From Spirochaetaceae bacterium (lineage in GTDB: Bacteria; Spirochaetota; Spirochaetia; DSM-27196; SKKC01): DNA of 5,816 nt. The stretch lies in assembly GCA_003552745.1 (NCBI GenBank), contig PUOG01000136.1:1-5816 (forward strand), read 5' to 3'. Position numbers and translations under genes: made by a program. The notes below the pieces were generated by a model. It did no database searches. It was not told the DNA's origin and worked only from the letters and a program-made list of their open reading frames with translations. Of this stretch, positions 1-5,742 are shown in pieces (the stretch's first letter is position 1; every line of letters starts with the position of its first letter).

Positions 1-83
1 CGAGAAAGAACTTGTATCTGATTCGCATTTTGCTAACCGCAATACTTGTGAGCAATTACATCTATGTTCTATTATTTGGATAA
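1..83 (+). CDS. Possible 3' end of an upstream gene: C-terminal membrane helix (partial)
   Basis: The frame beginning at base 3 is open from the window edge to a TAA at 81-83 and encodes 26 residues. These include a strongly hydrophobic run (LIRILLTAILV, then YIYVLLFG) that looks like a C-terminal transmembrane helix. The stop lies 15 nt before the ATG of the coiled-coil gene, and that gene's ribosome binding site overlaps the stop, as is usual inside an operon. Against this, the stretch is AT-rich and uses ATA, CTA and TTA codons that the neighbouring genes avoid. A T-rich promoter region read by chance would also appear hydrophobic. The protein family cannot be identified from 26 residues, and whether this is coding depends on sequence to the left of the window. 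Confidence 0.35.
   Translation, partial: RKNLYLIRILLTAILVSNYIYVLLFG
46..75 (+). promoter_or_regulatory. Possible sigma-70-type promoter for the coiled-coil gene
   Basis: TTGTGA at 46-51 and TATTAT at 70-75 are separated by 18 bp and resemble -35 and -10 boxes. Transcription would start near base 82, leaving only about 17 nt of leader, with the AAAGGGG ribosome binding site right at the RNA 5' end. This is an alternative reading of the stretch that may instead be the end of an upstream gene. The short leader makes it only moderately convincing. Confidence 0.3.
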
Positions 84-88
84 AGGGG
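82..88 (+). promoter_or_regulatory. Ribosome binding site that favours the ATG at 99
   Basis: AAAGGGG lies 10 nt before the ATG at 99 but only 1 nt before the in-frame GTG at 90. The spacing therefore supports the ATG as the true start and removes three residues from the longest open frame. Confidence 0.6.
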
Positions 89-98
89 TGTGCGGTCA

Positions 99-1541
99 AT
101 GTCGGACGAATCTTCTGTCCACGACCCGAAAACCGACGGACTTACCGGAATCTTCGACGAGTCGGATCACGGCGTCTCCGAGCAGGAGAAGCGGGAGATC
201 CGTGCACAGCTCGACTCTCTCGTACGCAAACCGCAGGGCGCAGAGGACGATCGCCGGCTGGGATATGAGCCGCGACACCGTCGGGACACAATCCCGTCAT
301 TGATCGGTGTGGGTGCTACGGTCGTCGGGGCGATCGCTGCCGTCATGCTGTTCGTGTCGTTCGAGCAGCAGGAGCAGACACTTCTCGCCGATGCTCGTGC
401 CGCGGAAACCGCGGAAGCGCAGCTCCTCGAAGAGTTCCGGCAACAGGCGGAGGAGCGGCTTGCGGCACGTGAGGGGGAGATTGCCGAGATGCGCGATGAA
501 CTCGGCGCGCTCGAGCAGGAGCGCGATACCGCGATTCAGGAGGCGGAAGCCGCTTTCCGTGAACGCGAAGCAGAGTTGGAGACAGAGCTCGAAGAGGCTC
601 TCGCGGCCGAACGGGAACGGTTGGAGGCTGAGGGCTTCACCGGTGACGAGCTCGAGAGCCGCCTGCGAGATATCGAATCCGAGCTCGATGAGCGGTACAG
701 TGCCGAGCTCGACGAACTACAGCAACAACATGAGGCCGAGATCGCGACGAGGGAAGGGCGCCTGGAAGCTCTCGAAGCTGAGCTCGAACGCGGGGTGGCC
801 GAACTCGATCGGTTCGAGGCCGAATACGAGCAAACGGCCGAAGAACTCACACTTCTGATTGATCAACGGGAGGAGGCACTTGAGTACACTCGCTTGCTCT
901 CCGATCAATACCAACGTGCCATCGACTTGATCGAGCAGGGCAGCTACGCCGAGGCCGAAGATGCAATCGCTACGATCGACTCAATGCTTGCCGCCGAAGA
1001 GATCGACCATCTGCCGATCATCGATGAGCGTGCGGATGCGGACCGATCGCTGCTCACCGCCTTGCGCCGCTTGACCGAGCTCGAGGCGATCGATCCCGAA
1101 GCACGTCTGGCCGCGGCTTCCGATCGGCAGGAGTCCCTCGAGCAACAGATCGCGCAGTTGGAGTCGCAGCTATCGAATCTCGAATCGGCGAGAGATCAGG
1201 CGCGGCGATCCGCCGACGCGTATCGCGAAGAGGCGGAAGCCTCCGAATCGAGGCTCGACACGCTGCTTGCTGAGTTACGCGAGTCGCAGAGCGAGCTCGC
1301 CAATCTCCACGCCGAATCGGCGAACAGCGAGGAGGACTTCGAGACGATTATCGCCTCCGTCGATGTGCGCCTGGAAGTCCTGGATGCACTTCGGAGCGAC
1401 GAGGTGCAGGAGGAGCACCCCCGACTCGACGATGCATTCGAAGAGTATCTCGACCGTTTCGCACGCGCGAAAGAACGGGCGGGGTACAGCGCGGCCCTCC
1501 AACGCGCGCGCGAACTCCTCGACTCGGTTTCGGCTGAGTGA
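99..1541 (+). CDS. Single-pass membrane protein with long coiled coil, function unknown
   Basis: This 480-residue protein matches no named family I can recognise. Residues 1-66 are a charged, acidic and probably cytoplasmic segment. Residues 67-87 form one transmembrane helix (IGVGATVVGAIAAVMLFV), preceded by RHRRD, which suggests the N-terminus stays inside. From about 90 to 277 runs an almost unbroken coiled coil rich in Glu, Ala, Arg, Leu and Gln. A TPR-like helical hairpin follows at 271-297 (core AIDLIEQGSYAEAEDAI). A second coiled coil covers about 333-410, and a compact helical tail ends at 480. The start is set by the ribosome binding site at 82-88. By topology the long part would lie in the periplasm, acting as a spacer, scaffold or oligomerisation rod; this is inference. 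It converges on the lipoprotein gene with 52 bp between stops. Alternative readings are an SMC-like or envelope-spanning tether, but no ATPase motif is present. Confidence 0.85.
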   Translation: MSDESSVHDPKTDGLTGIFDESDHGVSEQEKREIRAQLDSLVRKPQGAEDDRRLGYEPRHRRDTIPSLIGVGATVVGAIAAVMLFVSFEQQEQTLLADARAAETAEAQLLEEFRQQAEERLAAREGEIAEMRDELGALEQERDTAIQEAEAAFREREAELETELEEALAAERERLEAEGFTGDELESRLRDIESELDERYSAELDELQQQHEAEIATREGRLEALEAELERGVAELDRFEAEYEQTAEELTLLIDQREEALEYTRLLSDQYQRAIDLIEQGSYAEAEDAIATIDSMLAAEEIDHLPIIDERADADRSLLTALRRLTELEAIDPEARLAAASDRQESLEQQIAQLESQLSNLESARDQARRSADAYREEAEASESRLDTLLAELRESQSELANLHAESANSEEDFETIIASVDVRLEVLDALRSDEVQEEHPRLDDAFEEYLDRFARAKERAGYSAALQRARELLDSVSAE

Positions 1542-1593
1542 GCGCCTGGTTCGGTTGACGGCCGTATCAAGGAGCCGCGCCGCAGCGGGCGAA

Positions 1594-2787
1594 TCAATCC
1601 GTGTCTTGATGCAACGTCGAGCTCACCCTCTCACTCCGCGAATCGGTTACGATGACCTCCCAGCTGCCGTTGGCCTGTCCCGGCGGTAAATCTTCGCGCA
1701 TAGTGACGCGTGCGGTCGAATCATCGATCTCTTCGAGGTTAACGCCGCCTCCCGGCCGCACCCGGAAATCGTACGGCGGAACACCCCCGGACGCCGAGAA
1801 ATCGGCACTGCTGCCCGGCGCGACGGTGACCGACGACGGTGAAAGACGGAGCGCGTCCGGTTCGTCGGTGACGACGTGTACCGTTGCGTCTACTTCTGTG
1901 CCTGCACCTGCGTCGTCGGTAACGGTTATGGTGGCGGTGCCTTCCCCCGATGGCGTGAACTCGAAAGTGAATGTGGCATTTGCCTCGATTTCCGACACAC
2001 TGCCAACTCCCTCCGGCTCGACGATTACCTCGTAATCGTCTGCCGCTCCGGTTCCACCGATAACCTGAAACTCAAGCGGAGCCGGGACACCGTTCAGCAC
2101 AACGGTCTTCGACGAAGGGATCACGCGTAGTTCGTCATCGGGATGCACGGTTATCTCGACGGTTACGCGGTTCGCCAATTCGTCGCGAATCGAGAGGAAA
2201 ATGGTGCCCGGATTTTCCGGCGAGGTATACCTCAGAATCATCCGGTCTTCATCATCCGGATCCTCGTCAAACTCCGCCGAGCCTGTAACTCCCGTCGCCG
2301 TCTCACCATCCTCCGTCTCGAGGTCAAAGGTGTAGCTGCCGAACCCGCCCCAGACGGTGATCGGATTGGCTTCGAAGTTTTCGTCCGCCGGCACTTCCAG
2401 CGTTCGCGGCGAAGCGCTCAGCCGCTCATACAGTAGAACCTTTGCCGTATCGGTCGCACCGGCGTTATCCATTGCCGATACCGGCACCTCGATCAATAGC
2501 TCATCGTTTAGCGATTCGGGCGAGCGGAACCGGCCGCTGGAGGTATCGATCTCGCCGACACCGTTGTCGAGGTCGAAGAAGTACGGTTTGAATCCGCCAC
2601 GGGCACTGAGCGTGTACTCGTCGGATGTCTCCAAGTGTACCTCTCGAGTGGTGAGCTCGAAGCCACCACCTTCCTCGCCTTCAAGTAGCGACTGCAGCGA
2701 CGTTTCGCTGCATGCGGCGAGAAACGCGAGCGTGACGACGGTCACGGTGAGCAACACGAAACGATGTGTTTTTACATTCGTGTTCAT
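1594..2787 (-). CDS. Lipoprotein with four Ig-like repeats, possible surface or envelope protein
   Basis: A 397-residue protein. Residues 1-25 are a lipoprotein signal peptide with basic residues then a hydrophobic core, ending in the lipobox LAAC with the acylated cysteine at 26. A flexible Glu/Gly linker (about 27-42) leads into four diverged beta-sandwich repeats, each with a Gly-Gly followed by an aromatic strand: GGFKPYFFDL (64), GGFGSYTFDL (147), GGTGAADDYEV (244) and GGVPPYDFRV (334). The spacings are 83, 97 and 90 residues. Three repeats open with a motif like LRLSPSSVTV (123, 220, 313). This is the pattern of bacterial Ig-like or cadherin-like domains in surface lipoproteins and adhesins. 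No catalytic motif is seen. AGAGG lies 8 nt before the ATG. The gene follows the barrel-protein gene by 23 nt in the same direction, so the two are probably co-transcribed. The last repeat ends abruptly (SSTLHQDTD), and its final strand may be shortened. Binding partner unknown. Confidence 0.85.
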   Translation of the reverse strand: MNTNVKTHRFVLLTVTVVTLAFLAACSETSLQSLLEGEEGGGFELTTREVHLETSDEYTLSARGGFKPYFFDLDNGVGEIDTSSGRFRSPESLNDELLIEVPVSAMDNAGATDTAKVLLYERLSASPRTLEVPADENFEANPITVWGGFGSYTFDLETEDGETATGVTGSAEFDEDPDDEDRMILRYTSPENPGTIFLSIRDELANRVTVEITVHPDDELRVIPSSKTVVLNGVPAPLEFQVIGGTGAADDYEVIVEPEGVGSVSEIEANATFTFEFTPSGEGTATITVTDDAGAGTEVDATVHVVTDEPDALRLSPSSVTVAPGSSADFSASGGVPPYDFRVRPGGGVNLEEIDDSTARVTMREDLPPGQANGSWEVIVTDSRSERVSSTLHQDTD

Positions 2788-2810
2788 TGTCGTTACCTCT
2801 TCCCTCTGAT

Positions 2811-3932
2811 CTACAGTCTCCGGAACAGATACACTCCCGGAGAAAAAGCGGGGAGCGGTTCTACCTGAGGCGCCGCATCCTTATCCTCACGATATATGTG
2901 AAACAACGATCGCGCCCCGGCCTGCACCCCGAGCCCAAACCGTTCTCCAAGCCGAACCGTAGTAGTCACGGCAAGCGTAGAGTACGGAATGGCGGCCGAC
3001 AGCCGATCGGAGGCGAAGCTACCGTCATGAATCCGTATCGCAGCTCCGCCCGACGCGGAAAAACGAAGAGTCACTCCATTATTATGCCACGGTGAGAGGT
3101 GAATATCGGCACCAATCGGCACAAAAGAGCGAGCAAACTGTGCGAATCCCTGCTCCCGGGCAAGCATATGCTGATAGCCGGCAGTAAACCCGAGCCCGAA
3201 TCCACCTTCGTTCTCGCCGAGCCAGGCGAGTAGAGTCGAGGTGGTAGCGAATCCGTACGGCAGGTATTCGGCGAACTCCCCGAGAGACAGGATAGCGTTA
3301 CCTTGAATGCTGAGCTCAAGCCGCCGCAACGGCGGGTCCGGAGCAAAGACCGGCTCGATTCGATCGACGGCTTCACCCGGCGCCACGACCGGGTCACCGG
3401 GCTCCGTTCGATCCACCTCGCGCGCTTCGTCGGACTCGGCCACGGCCGCTTCGCGCTCGGCTCGCACTTCCGCCAGCCGCTCATCGGCAGCGTCGACTAC
3501 CGCACGTACCGCTTCTCGAGCAACGCGGTCGAGCACTAGATCGATCGGTCCGTCCCGTTCGGCGTCAGCAATGACTTCCGATCGCGATATGTCTACGAGC
3601 CGGTAGCGAACCGATAGCCGTTCGTCGCTTGTCCAGTATGTACCGAAAAGGTAGAAATCGCTCTCGAATAGCGCCGAGCGATCGATAAGGTCATCTTCTG
3701 CTTCCAGCGTCCCCGGCTCGTCGGAGACGTCAGCAGTTCGATACTCAAGTTCCTGACGCCGTAGCTCGATTTCGCTCGCCCGTCGAAGAAGCCGTTCGAG
3801 CTCCGGTGACCGATCATCCAAACCGGCATGTTCTATTACGACTTCGGGCATCGCCGCGGGGCTCGGATAGACCGGTACCGTGACGCCAAGCACGATGAGA
3901 CTCGTAATAATAGCGATAGCCAGCAGGCGCAT
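2811..3932 (-). CDS. Exported two-domain protein with probable C-terminal outer-membrane beta-barrel
   Basis: A 373-residue protein from the ATG at 3932. Residues 1-27 are a signal peptide (MRLLAIAIITSLIVLGVTV then PSPAA). The periplasmic domain (about 28-150) starts with charged helices and contains FYLFGTYWTSDERLSVRYRL (93-112) and a following VD-S-SEVI strand. This alpha/beta pattern recalls the N-terminal domains of TolB, FlgO and CsgG-like envelope proteins; it is a weak resemblance, not an identification. An Ala/Glu-rich helix (150-175) and an acidic, Pro-containing linker (176-202) follow. Residues 203-373 have alternating strands rich in Gly and aromatics (FGLGFTAGYQHML, VTLRFSASGGAAI, FGLGVQAGARSLF), suggesting a small barrel of about eight strands. 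The C-terminus is LFRRL, not the usual terminal aromatic. A longer frame from GTG 3959 exists, but it would bury the signal peptide and leave almost no leader after the promoter at 3971-3979. First gene of a pair with the Ig-like lipoprotein. Confidence 0.8.
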   Translation of the reverse strand: MRLLAIAIITSLIVLGVTVPVYPSPAAMPEVVIEHAGLDDRSPELERLLRRASEIELRRQELEYRTADVSDEPGTLEAEDDLIDRSALFESDFYLFGTYWTSDERLSVRYRLVDISRSEVIADAERDGPIDLVLDRVAREAVRAVVDAADERLAEVRAEREAAVAESDEAREVDRTEPGDPVVAPGEAVDRIEPVFAPDPPLRRLELSIQGNAILSLGEFAEYLPYGFATTSTLLAWLGENEGGFGLGFTAGYQHMLAREQGFAQFARSFVPIGADIHLSPWHNNGVTLRFSASGGAAIRIHDGSFASDRLSAAIPYSTLAVTTTVRLGERFGLGVQAGARSLFHIYREDKDAAPQVEPLPAFSPGVYLFRRL

Positions 3933-3938
3933 GCCCGG

Positions 3939-3943
3939 CCTCC
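3939..3943 (-). promoter_or_regulatory. Shine-Dalgarno site that sets the start at 3932
   Basis: GGAGG on the minus strand lies 6 nt before the ATG at 3932, an ideal spacing. The upstream GTG at 3959 has no comparable site. Starting at 3932 also gives a standard signal peptide beginning MRLLAIAII. Confidence 0.8.
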
Positions 3944-3970
3944 GTCGGAAGATGAGCACTCTACATCTTC

Positions 3971-3979
3971 ATTATAACA
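3971..3979 (-). promoter_or_regulatory. Extended -10 promoter for the barrel/lipoprotein pair
   Basis: The minus strand reads TGTTATAAT, which is a consensus TATAAT box (3971-3976) with the TGn extension. No good TTGACA-like box lies 16-18 bp upstream (the bases there read CAACTC), so the promoter would rely on the extended -10 or on an activator. Transcription would begin near 3964, giving a leader of about 32 nt to the ATG at 3932. Confidence 0.65.
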
Positions 3980-4018
3980 GATTATGGAAGCTGGAGTTGC
4001 ACGAATAAAGAGATTATG
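3979..4018 (-). repeat. Direct repeat CATAATCT x2, possible operator
   Basis: On the minus strand CATAATCT occurs at 4018-4011 and again at 3986-3979, with starts 32 bp apart. That is about three helical turns, so both copies would face the same side of the DNA. The nearer copy abuts the extended -10 element. This fits a regulator binding site in a promoter that lacks a -35 box, but two 8-mers in AT-rich DNA can also arise by chance. Confidence 0.3.
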
Positions 4019-4030
4019 CCTTCACAACGA

Positions 4031-5062
4031 TTACATCAGAGGAATTCCGCGCTCGCGGCACTCCTCGACCATCCTTTCGGGCCATACGGAGGCCTGGACC
4101 TCCCCGATATGCGCTTTCCGCAATAGATGCATGCAGAGTCGCGACTGTCCGATCCCGCCGCCGATCGTCTGCGGAAACTCCCCGGCGAGGAAACGCCGGT
4201 GCCAATAGAGCTCGCGCCGCTCTTCATTACCGGCGATCGATAGCTGCCGCAGGAGTGCATCGCGATCAACGCGAATCCCCATCGACGAAATCTCCAGTGC
4301 CCGTCCGAGTACAGAGTTCCACAGGATGATATCTCCATTCAGGCCCCGGTTTCCCGATTCGGTTTCGGTGGACCAGTCGTCGTAGTCGGGGGCGCGGTCG
4401 CCGTGCACGCTGCCGTCGGTAAGAGTTCCACCAATACCTACCAGGAATACCGCACCGTACTCGTTCGTGAGTCGATTCTCGCGCTCGACGGGCGTGAGAT
4501 CGGGGTAACGGCGTCGCGCCTCTTCGGCGTGTACGAAGGTGATCGTATCGGGAAGCTGCAGCGGGATGTCGGGGTACTGCTCGTGGACGACGAACTCGGT
4601 TCGCTTTATCGCATCGTAGATTCGCCGCACAACGTGAAACAGGAAGCTCTCGTCTCGCTGGTTCGGATGCATGATCAGTTCCCAGTCCCACTGATCGACA
4701 TAGATCGAATGTGTCTCGTCGACCGTATCGTCCGGCCGCACAGCGTTCATATCGGTGTAGATTCCGGTACCCGGTTCGAATCCGTAATCGGCCAACGCCA
4801 TGCGCTTCCATTTTGCGAGCGACTGCACGATCTCGACATCCGCTCCGTTGAGATTCGCTACAGAAAATGTAACTGGTCGCTCAACGCCGGTAAGGTCATC
4901 GTTGATTCCACTCCCACGCTCGACGAACAGCGGTGAGGTAACCCGAAAAAGGCGCAGCTCGGTGGAGAGACTTCGTTCAAAGAAGGTTTTGATCAGTTTG
5001 ATGGCGGTCTCGGTCTGCTTGACGTTGATGATCGGCGTGTAAGCCTGCGATGGAGCACTCAC
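4031..5062 (-). CDS. asnA: Aspartate-ammonia ligase (asparagine synthetase A)
   Basis: A cytoplasmic enzyme that makes asparagine from aspartate, ammonia and ATP, releasing AMP and pyrophosphate. At 343 residues it is close to the 330 of E. coli AsnA. The fold is that of class II aminoacyl-tRNA synthetase catalytic domains. The family's conserved blocks appear in order: GSGINDDLTG (50-59), SLAKWKR (81-87), YTDMNAVRPDD (102-112), YVDQWDWE (121-128), AVFLVGIGG (204-212), RAPDYDDW (223-230), LNGDI (241-245), SSMGIRVD (259-266) and PQTIGGGIGQSRL (297-309). No block is missing, so the enzyme should be active. The start is a GTG with AAGG 7 nt upstream; a TAA four codons upstream in frame excludes any longer form. 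The residues align with the AY-I start of the E. coli protein. It lies 133 nt after the cupredoxin gene with a hairpin between, and I see no convincing promoter of its own. No terminator is evident after its stop. Confidence 0.97.
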   Translation of the reverse strand: MSAPSQAYTPIINVKQTETAIKLIKTFFERSLSTELRLFRVTSPLFVERGSGINDDLTGVERPVTFSVANLNGADVEIVQSLAKWKRMALADYGFEPGTGIYTDMNAVRPDDTVDETHSIYVDQWDWELIMHPNQRDESFLFHVVRRIYDAIKRTEFVVHEQYPDIPLQLPDTITFVHAEEARRRYPDLTPVERENRLTNEYGAVFLVGIGGTLTDGSVHGDRAPDYDDWSTETESGNRGLNGDIILWNSVLGRALEISSMGIRVDRDALLRQLSIAGNEERRELYWHRRFLAGEFPQTIGGGIGQSRLCMHLLRKAHIGEVQASVWPERMVEECRERGIPLM

Positions 5063-5155
5063 GCCGGTACCTTATTCCGCATCGGCAAACACCGCAACCA
5101 CACAGCGTGCCGGGTTCGCATCTTAACGGCAGCGGCTCCGTGCCGCGCAGTCAGA

Positions 5156-5187
5156 ACACCGCGATGAGGCTATGCTCATCGCGGTGT
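5156..5187 (-). terminator. Perfect 13-bp hairpin after the cupredoxin gene, likely terminator
   Basis: ACACCGCGATGAG (5156-5168) and its exact reverse complement CTCATCGCGGTGT (5175-5187) flank a 6-nt loop. The stem begins 8 nt after the cupredoxin stop codon. The minus strand continues TCTGACT, so the uridine tract is poor. It may be a weak or factor-assisted terminator, or an mRNA 3'-end stabiliser that lets some transcription pass into asnA. Confidence 0.6.
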
Positions 5188-5195
5188 CTTGCCGG

Positions 5196-5603
5196 CTACT
5201 CCACGATAAGCGTGCCGTACATTCCTTCGGCCCGGTGAGCCCCGACGCTGCAATAGTACTCGAACTCACCACTTTCGTCGGCCACGAACTGAATCGTGTC
5301 GGTGTCGCCCACACTAATCACCTCGGTCGCGGCGTTGAACTCGTCCACAACCCAGTCGTGGTTTCCACCGGTTATTTCCAGGTTGATTTGAACAACATCA
5401 CCCTGCCGGACGACCAGATCGGGATTCTGCTCATCCTCTCCTGCGATATAGAACTCGCGTCCCTCGGCCGTCAGATCGAAGACGACATCGGGCTCGTCCA
5501 GCTCTTCGACCTCCTCCTGTCCACCTGCGGCAATGAGCAGGGCGGCTGCAAGGATCGCCAGTACTACATACATGAATCTGCGAATAAGTATATTATGGGT
5601 CAC
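5196..5603 (-). CDS. Exported cupredoxin (type-1 copper protein)
   Basis: A 135-residue small blue-copper-type protein, probably a periplasmic or membrane-anchored electron carrier. Residues 1-28 form a signal or anchor segment: a basic start (ILIRRF), a hydrophobic core (YVVLAILAAALLIAA), then GGQEE. The place where lipoproteins of this shape carry cysteine reads AAGG, so no lipobox is present. An acidic linker (29-40) follows, then a single cupredoxin domain (about 41-135). The four expected copper ligands are His82 (GGNHDW), Cys118, His123 and Met128 in YYCSVGAHRAEGM. This C-X4-H-X4-M spacing matches rusticyanin rather than plastocyanin (C-X2-H-X4-M). The GTG start is set by GGAGG 6 nt upstream; the frame is open back to 5741, but without a ribosome binding site there. 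The redox partner is unknown: no oxidase, reductase or copper exporter gene is nearby in this window. Confidence 0.88.
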   Translation of the reverse strand: MTHNILIRRFMYVVLAILAAALLIAAGGQEEVEELDEPDVVFDLTAEGREFYIAGEDEQNPDLVVRQGDVVQINLEITGGNHDWVVDEFNAATEVISVGDTDTIQFVADESGEFEYYCSVGAHRAEGMYGTLIVE

Positions 5604-5609
5604 GTAAAT

Positions 5610-5614
5610 CCTCC
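5610..5614 (-). promoter_or_regulatory. Shine-Dalgarno site that sets the GTG start at 5603
   Basis: GGAGG on the minus strand ends 6 nt before the GTG at 5603. The next in-frame ATG (5573) has no such site, and starting there would remove the basic residues of the signal peptide. The GTG start is therefore preferred. Confidence 0.75.
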
Positions 5615-5643
5615 GGAATAATAGAGTGTATTGGTTGCCGCTT

Positions 5644-5672
5644 AATATCTGAATATGTATTGAAAGCGTCAA
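5644..5672 (-). promoter_or_regulatory. Sigma-70-type promoter for the cupredoxin gene
   Basis: The minus strand has TTGACG (5672-5667), a 17-bp spacer and GATATT (5649-5644). The -35 box matches consensus at five of six positions and the -10 box at four of six. Transcription would start near 5637, giving a leader of about 33 nt to the GTG at 5603. Confidence 0.55.
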
Positions 5673-5694
5673 GTGCTTACCGCCGCGAGGCGAC

Positions 5695-5708
5695 GTTTCG
5701 CCCGAAAC
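5695..5708. repeat. Small palindrome GTTTCG-CC-CGAAAC upstream of the cupredoxin promoter
   Basis: Perfect 6-bp arms flank two central bases. The element ends 23 bp upstream of the -35 box, about 58-71 bp before the predicted transcript start. That is a plausible operator or activator site, though it could also be the base of an RNA hairpin from an upstream transcript. Confidence 0.3.
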
Positions 5709-5709
5709 T

Positions 5710-5742
5710 ATATCGCCTGAAATCACCTCTTTACATATCACC
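5710..5742 (-). repeat. Three short direct repeats (GGYGATWT) in the cupredoxin upstream region
   Basis: On the minus strand GGTGATAT (5742-5735), GGTGATTT (5727-5720) and GGCGATAT (5717-5710) occur in the same orientation. Start spacings are 15 and 10 bp, and the nearer pair is one helical turn apart. They could be regulator binding sites for the downstream gene; each copy is short and the match is imperfect. Confidence 0.3.

Noticed and set aside
1..28. Possible divergent gene starting at ATG 28 on the minus strand (MRIRYKFFL)
   Set aside because: Only nine codons are visible and there is no ribosome binding site upstream.
536..1597. Antisense open frames opposite the coiled-coil gene (536-850 and 1196-1597), rich in Ser and Arg
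   Set aside because: They mirror the Glu/Leu/Arg codon pattern of the sense gene (GAG and CTC read backwards) and lack ribosome binding sites and plausible protein composition.
3933..3959. Nine-codon N-terminal extension of the barrel protein from GTG 3959
   Set aside because: It would place FRRRPG before a normal signal peptide, has no ribosome binding site, and leaves almost no leader after the predicted transcript start. The ATG at 3932 has GGAGG at ideal spacing.
4266..4936. Open frames overlapping asnA on both strands (4266-4811 minus, 4403-4936 plus)
   Set aside because: asnA is unmistakable over this whole interval; the others have Arg-rich or unstructured composition typical of shadow frames.
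5132..5146. Small GCGGC/GCCGC hairpin between cupredoxin and asnA
   Set aside because: A 5-bp stem in GC-rich DNA is expected by chance and has no T-run.
5574..5603. Twin-arginine export signal at the cupredoxin N-terminus (IRRFMYVV)
   Set aside because: The phenylalanine directly follows the arginine pair instead of sitting two residues after it, and the rest of the motif is absent. An ordinary Sec signal or anchor fits better.
5604..5741. 46-codon N-terminal extension of the cupredoxin to 5741
   Set aside because: It runs through the promoter, the palindrome and the ribosome binding site, has no hydrophobic or conserved character, and the signal peptide begins after the GTG at 5603.
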